DNA from: Amycolatopsis sacchari
GTDB lineage: Bacteria > Actinomycetota > Actinomycetes > Mycobacteriales > Pseudonocardiaceae
Assembly (NCBI RefSeq): GCF_900114035.1
Contig: NZ_FORP01000018.1
Location: forward strand, 79,357-143,356
Reading direction: 5' to 3'
DNA length: 64,000 nucleotides
This document shows positions 60,934 to 64,000 of this stretch, in pieces. A program made the position numbers and the translations under genes. How positions within the stretch are numbered: position 1 is the first letter of the stretch; each line of letters opens with the position of its first letter. The notes under the pieces are model-generated. The model had not been told where the DNA came from. It saw nothing but the letters and a program-made list of their open reading frames with translations, and made no database searches.

Positions 60934-62735
60934 TGTTCGCGCTGTCCCTGTCCACGTTCCGCGAGCGCTGGCAGTTGTTCATCGGCGCGATCGTCACCGT
61001 CGTGCTGGGTGTCGCGCTGGTGCAGTCCTCACTGCTGATCCTGCTGTCCGCGACCTCCTACGTCGAGGCGATCACGCTGCTGGGGATGACGCTGTTCCTC
61101 GCGGCGTTCCTCGCCGTGTTCATCGTGTCCTCCACGTTCGCGTTCACCATCGCGCAGCGGCGGCGCGACCTCGCGCTGTTGCGGCTGGTCGGTGGTGGCC
61201 GCGGCCAGCTGCGGCGGTTGCTGCTGTCGGAGGCGCTCCTGCTCGGGCTGGTCGGCACGGCGCTCGGCGTGCCGCTGGGGCTCGTGACGATGCGGGTGCA
61301 GTCGTGGCTGCTGACGGACCTCGGTTTCCTGCCGGATGCGTTCTCCCCGCAGTGGCGGGCCTGGATCGTGGCGGTGGCCGCGGGCGTCGGGATCGGCGTG
61401 TCCCAGCTCGGGGTGCTGGCCGCGTCACGCCGCGCCTCCCGGGTGCGGCCGCTGGAAGCGTTGCGGGAGACCGGGGCGGCCACGCGGGTGATGACCGGCC
61501 CGCGCTGGGCGGTCGGGCTGCTGTTCCTCGCCGGGGCGGTCGCGCTGGCGATCCTGTCGCAGCTCGGGGGGCCGGAGATGGCCATCCCGATGTCGATGAA
61601 CGTCGCGCTGACCGCGGCGGTGGCGCTGAGCGCGCTCAGCCCGCTGGTGGTGCCGATGGCGGGGCGGTTGTTCGGGCTCGTCCTCGGGCGGACGCCGCTG
61701 GGCGGGCTGGCGCGGGCGAACCTGCGTGACGGTGTGCGCCGCAGCTCGTCCACGGCGGCGCCGCTGCTCGTGCTGGTGGCGCTCGTGGTCGGGATGTCGG
61801 CCTCGATGTCGACGCTCGCGGAGGCGGGGAAGCGCGAGCTGGCCGACGACGTCCGTGCCGACTTCGTGGTGTCGTCGACGGTGGGGCCGCTGCCCGCCGT
61901 GGCCTCCACGGAACACGTCGTGCCGGTCACGGTCGTCACGACCAGCGACGACGAGGAAGACCTGGATTCGGACTCGGCACTCGCCGTCGACGAGGCCGCC
62001 TACCAGCAGGTGCACCACCGCGGGCCGGTGAGCGGTTCGCTGGCGGACCTGCACGGGCTGGCGGTCGCCGGGCCGGGGCTGGAGCTGGGGGAGACGCTGC
62101 GGATGCGGATCGGGGGCACCGAGGTGCGGCCGCGGGTGGTGGCGGTGCTGCCGGAGAGCTACGGCGGGGGCGCGAGCTACCTGCTGCCGCGGGAACTGGT
62201 GCCGCCGCGGGCGCTGGCGCAGGCGCCGGTGCGGACGATCGTCCAGGTGCCGCCGGGGACCGATCCCGCCGTGGTCGAGGCCGCCCTGCCGCAGCCGGTG
62301 TCCACAGTGGAGGAATGGCGGGCGAGCGCGGCGTCGGAGCAGTACGCGACCAACAGGGGCATCATGCTCGTGCTCATGGGGCTGGCCGGGCTGTACTCGC
62401 TGGTGGCCGTGATCAACGCGGTGGTGATCGCCGCGGCCGAGCGGAAGTCCGAGTTCGCGGCGGCCAGGGTCACCGGGCTGGACCGGCGGCAGGTGGTGCG
62501 GATGGCGTTGCTGGAGGCGGAGATCGTCGCCGGGAGCGGGGTGCTGCTGGGGCTGCTGGCGGCCGCGGGCAGCGCGGCGGGCATCGGCGGTGCGGTGGGC
62601 CTGGTGTCGGTGCCGTGGGCGGTCATCGGCGTCGTCGCGGCAGGCGCGCTCCTGGTCGTCGGGGCGACCAGCGTGTGGACCACCCTGTCAGCGACGCGCA
62701 CGGCGCCGGTGCGGCTGGTGGGGGCGCGGGAGTAG
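60933..62735 (+). CDS. FtsX-like permease of a MacB-type transporter
   Basis: A 600-aa membrane protein with two FtsX domains (each three to four helices around IAQRRRDLALLRLVGGGRGQLRRLLLSEALLLG and AAERKSEFAAARVTGLDRRQVVRMALLEAEIVAG) and a large extracytoplasmic loop from about residue 300 to 470. Such systems extrude or remodel lipoproteins, peptides or cell-wall parts. It is ATP-driven by the upstream subunit and ends before a hairpin terminator. Confidence 0.9.
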   Translation: MFALSLSTFRERWQLFIGAIVTVVLGVALVQSSLLILLSATSYVEAITLLGMTLFLAAFLAVFIVSSTFAFTIAQRRRDLALLRLVGGGRGQLRRLLLSEALLLGLVGTALGVPLGLVTMRVQSWLLTDLGFLPDAFSPQWRAWIVAVAAGVGIGVSQLGVLAASRRASRVRPLEALRETGAATRVMTGPRWAVGLLFLAGAVALAILSQLGGPEMAIPMSMNVALTAAVALSALSPLVVPMAGRLFGLVLGRTPLGGLARANLRDGVRRSSSTAAPLLVLVALVVGMSASMSTLAEAGKRELADDVRADFVVSSTVGPLPAVASTEHVVPVTVVTTSDDEEDLDSDSALAVDEAAYQQVHHRGPVSGSLADLHGLAVAGPGLELGETLRMRIGGTEVRPRVVAVLPESYGGGASYLLPRELVPPRALAQAPVRTIVQVPPGTDPAVVEAALPQPVSTVEEWRASAASEQYATNRGIMLVLMGLAGLYSLVAVINAVVIAAAERKSEFAAARVTGLDRRQVVRMALLEAEIVAGSGVLLGLLAAAGSAAGIGGAVGLVSVPWAVIGVVAAGALLVVGATSVWTTLSATRTAPVRLVGARE

Positions 62736-62750
62736 CCGGGGGCTGGGGGT

Positions 62751-62781
62751 GGCCGGGCCGGACGTCTGATCCGGCCCGGCC
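62751..62781 (+). terminator. hairpin terminator after the FtsX permease gene
   Basis: A perfect 12-bp stem (62751-62762 with 62770-62781) with a 7-nt loop, followed by GTTTCGTGTT, 16 nt after the stop. Confidence 0.8.
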
Positions 62782-62904
62782 GTTTCGTGTTGGTGGGACG
62801 GTGGTGTCGGGGCCGGGGCCGGGGCCGCCCCCTTGCGGGGCGCTCATCTCGTCCGGCCGCTCGCCGGCGCTTCGTTCGGCCGCCCCGCCGCCCGGCCCCG
62901 CCGG

Positions 62905-63723
62905 TCACCGCCCCCGCTGTTCCTCCGCCGCTCGCTCGGCGGCCTTCTCCGCCCGCCACTGCTCGTCCGTCGCGCCGCGGCGCCAGTAGCCGGAGATCGA
63001 CAGCAGGTCCTTGCGCACCCCGCGCTCGTCGAGCAGGTACCGGCGCAGCTCGCGCACGAACCCGGCCTCGCCGTGCACGAAGGCCTGCACCGTGCCCTCC
63101 GGGAAGTCCAGCGCCTTCACCGCCGTCACCAGGTCCTCGCCCGCGGCGCGGTGGATCCAGCGCACCTGAGCGTCACCCTTGGTGGCCAGCGGCTGCTCCT
63201 CCCCGGCGTCCTCGACCTCCACGAACACCCGCACGGGCACGCCCGCGGGCATCGCCTCCAGCGTCAGCGCGATGGCGGGCAGTGCGCTCTCGTCACCGAC
63301 CAGCAGGTGCCAGTCCGCCTCGTCGCCCGGCGCGTACGCCCCGCCCGGCCCGTTCAGCAGCAGCTCGTCGCCGGGCTGCACGCGGCGCGCCCACGGCCCT
63401 GCCACACCCTCGTCCCCGTGGTGCACGAAGTCGATCGACAGCTCCCGCGCGTCGGGGTCGTAGTGGCGCACCGTGTAACTGCGCATCACCGGCCATTGCT
63501 CCCGCGGGTATTCCGCCCGGATCAACCCCATGTCGAACGGCTCCGGGTAGGTCACGCCCGGCTGCGGGAACAGCACCTTGACGTAGGCGTCGGTGAACTC
63601 GTTCGGCTTGAACGCGGCGAACCCGTCGCCTCCGGCCACGATCCGGATCATGTGCGGGCTGAGCTGCTGTTTGCGCAGTACCCGCAGCCTGACCGCCGGA
63701 CCGCCCTTGCGCTTTTCGGCCAT
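62905..63723 (-). CDS. siderophore-interacting protein (ferric-siderophore reductase)
   Basis: A 272-aa SIP/ViuB-family reductase. The FAD-binding RSYTVR near residue 81 and the NAD(P)H-binding VGDESALPAIALTLEAMP (family GDETALPAI) are clear, followed by the VQAFVHGEAGFVRELRRYLLDERG segment. It frees iron from ferric siderophores in the cytoplasm. A palindromic iron box (63752-63769) just upstream predicts repression by IdeR/DtxR under iron-rich conditions. The region after the gene has only low-complexity GC-rich DNA. Confidence 0.95.
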   Translation of the reverse strand: MAEKRKGGPAVRLRVLRKQQLSPHMIRIVAGGDGFAAFKPNEFTDAYVKVLFPQPGVTYPEPFDMGLIRAEYPREQWPVMRSYTVRHYDPDARELSIDFVHHGDEGVAGPWARRVQPGDELLLNGPGGAYAPGDEADWHLLVGDESALPAIALTLEAMPAGVPVRVFVEVEDAGEEQPLATKGDAQVRWIHRAAGEDLVTAVKALDFPEGTVQAFVHGEAGFVRELRRYLLDERGVRKDLLSISGYWRRGATDEQWRAEKAAERAAEEQRGR

Positions 63724-63751
63724 GCGCCGCTCCTCAATCTCGTCCCAGTGC

Positions 63752-63769
63752 TGTTAGGCTACCCTAACA
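63752..63769. promoter_or_regulatory. IdeR/DtxR-type iron box
   Basis: TGTTAGG-CTAC-CCTAACA is an inverted repeat of 7 bp arms around a 4-bp centre, agreeing with the TTAGGTTAGGCTAACCTAA-type consensus. It starts 29 bp before the siderophore-interacting protein gene and overlaps a TAGGGT that may be its -10. Confidence 0.85.
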
Positions 63770-63776
63770 ACTCGTT

Positions 63777-64000
63777 TCATAATGAAGTCGGCAGCTTGCG
63801 GTAGCAGATGAGGACGCAGGCCAGGTGCATGAGGCCAAGGTGGATGTCGGCTCGGCGTTCCCAGCGGATCCGTAAACGCTTGAACTGGTGCAGCCAGGCG
63901 AACATCCGCTCAACTACCCATCTGATCTTGCCGAGACCGGAGCCGTGAGCGGTGTTCTTGCGAGCGATTCGCGGGACGATGCCCTTGTCTCGCAGGGTCT
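63777..64000 (-). mobile_element. IS5-family transposase, C-terminal end (runs off window)
   Basis: The minus strand from the window edge to the stop at 63777 encodes 73 residues typical of an IS5-type DDE transposase C-terminus: GIVPRIARKNTAHGSGLGK, RWVVERMFAWLHQFKRLRIRWERR (with the catalytic Glu) and a final LMHLACVLICYRKLPTS. The rest of the element is outside. It uses two TTA codons and is less GC-rich than its neighbours, a sign of transfer. It lies 7 bp from the iron box of the adjacent reductase gene. Confidence 0.9.

Noticed and set aside
63777..64000. Complete IS element with target-site duplication
   Set aside because: Only the transposase C-terminus is inside the window; the other end is missing, so inverted repeats and duplication could not be verified.
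1..64000. CRISPR arrays, tRNA or rRNA genes, or an oriC
   Set aside because: No regularly spaced repeats, cloverleaf or rRNA-like stretches were noticed, and the two DnaA boxes lack nearby dnaA, dnaN or AT-rich DNA.

Overview
This is a contiguous piece of a high-GC actinobacterial chromosome. It is most likely from the Pseudonocardiaceae, with Amycolatopsis or a close relative my best guess. The evidence is the very GC-rich third codon positions, frequent GTG starts, many 4-bp GTGA or 1-bp TGATG gene overlaps, many apparently leaderless promoters, and a core gene order that parallels the Mycobacterium tuberculosis folC-ndk-rne-rplU-rpmA-obg-proB ... nadD-rsfS-gpgP-octT-degV-comEA-comEC-holA-rpsT-lepA ... 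sirA/cysH/hemW region. The family call is inference; the gene order is read from the sequence.

Layout. 1-2.3 kb: a truncated methyltransferase diverging from folC and a DUF4233 membrane protein. 2.3-6.1 kb: an accessory block (FAD monooxygenase, its TetR regulator with a perfect palindromic operator, and a Tat-exported PhoD phosphatase) separating folC-DUF4233 from ndk. 6.1-11.6 kb: ndk, an IclR regulator, a decayed alpha/beta-hydrolase relic, a three-gene ABC-2 exporter and a secreted subtilase. 12.1-19.1 kb: housekeeping genes rne, rplU, rpmA, obg and proB. 19.4-22.8 kb: an MHS-type symporter and a RecQ-phosphoribosyltransferase fusion. 23.1-32.7 kb: nadD, rsfS, gpgP-like, octT-like, degV, comEA, comEC, thrC (preceded by a SAM-I riboswitch), holA and rpsT. 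33-41.4 kb: an EamA transporter, a VOC protein, a methyltransferase, lepA, small oxidoreductases and hydrolases, and a secreted guanyl-specific RNase next to a barstar-type inhibitor. 41.6-46.4 kb: an accessory block with a DHA2 drug exporter, a DUF574 methyltransferase, and a three-gene HTH / HExxH metallopeptidase / MAB_1171c-like membrane operon. 46.4-56.7 kb: a long minus-strand sulfur assimilation region (sulfite reductase, zinc ribbon, APS reductase, CysD, CysN, sulfonate-type ABC transporter, sirohydrochlorin chelatase, LLM monooxygenase, enoyl-CoA hydratase), headed by a cysteine-ending leader peptide. 56.8-64 kb: hemW, an ECF sigma factor with its putative membrane partner, a DUF7019-like protein, a MacB/FtsX-type ABC pair, an iron-box-controlled siderophore-interacting protein, and the end of an IS5-type transposase running off the window.

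How the parts work together. The sulfur region encodes one coherent route. CysD/CysN make APS, the Fe-S CysH reduces it directly to sulfite (no APS kinase is present), SirA reduces sulfite to sulfide, and the CbiX/SirB chelatase supplies siroheme to SirA. The transporter and LLM enzyme suggest organosulfonates as an extra sulfur source. The nadD-rsfS-gpgP-octT run matches the mycobacterial neighbourhood that contributes to methylglucose lipopolysaccharide synthesis.

Most unusual points. (1) The SAM-I riboswitch on threonine synthase carries, in its P3 arm, an 8-nt sequence perfectly complementary to the 8 nt just before the start codon. (2) The cysteine leader peptide upstream of sirA has a Shine-Dalgarno-sequestering hairpin and a second anti-SD inside its own codons. 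(3) The HTH/metallopeptidase/membrane operon is uncharacterised. (4) Two perfect DnaA boxes lie upstream of comEA. All of these were read by eye; no search or folding program was run.
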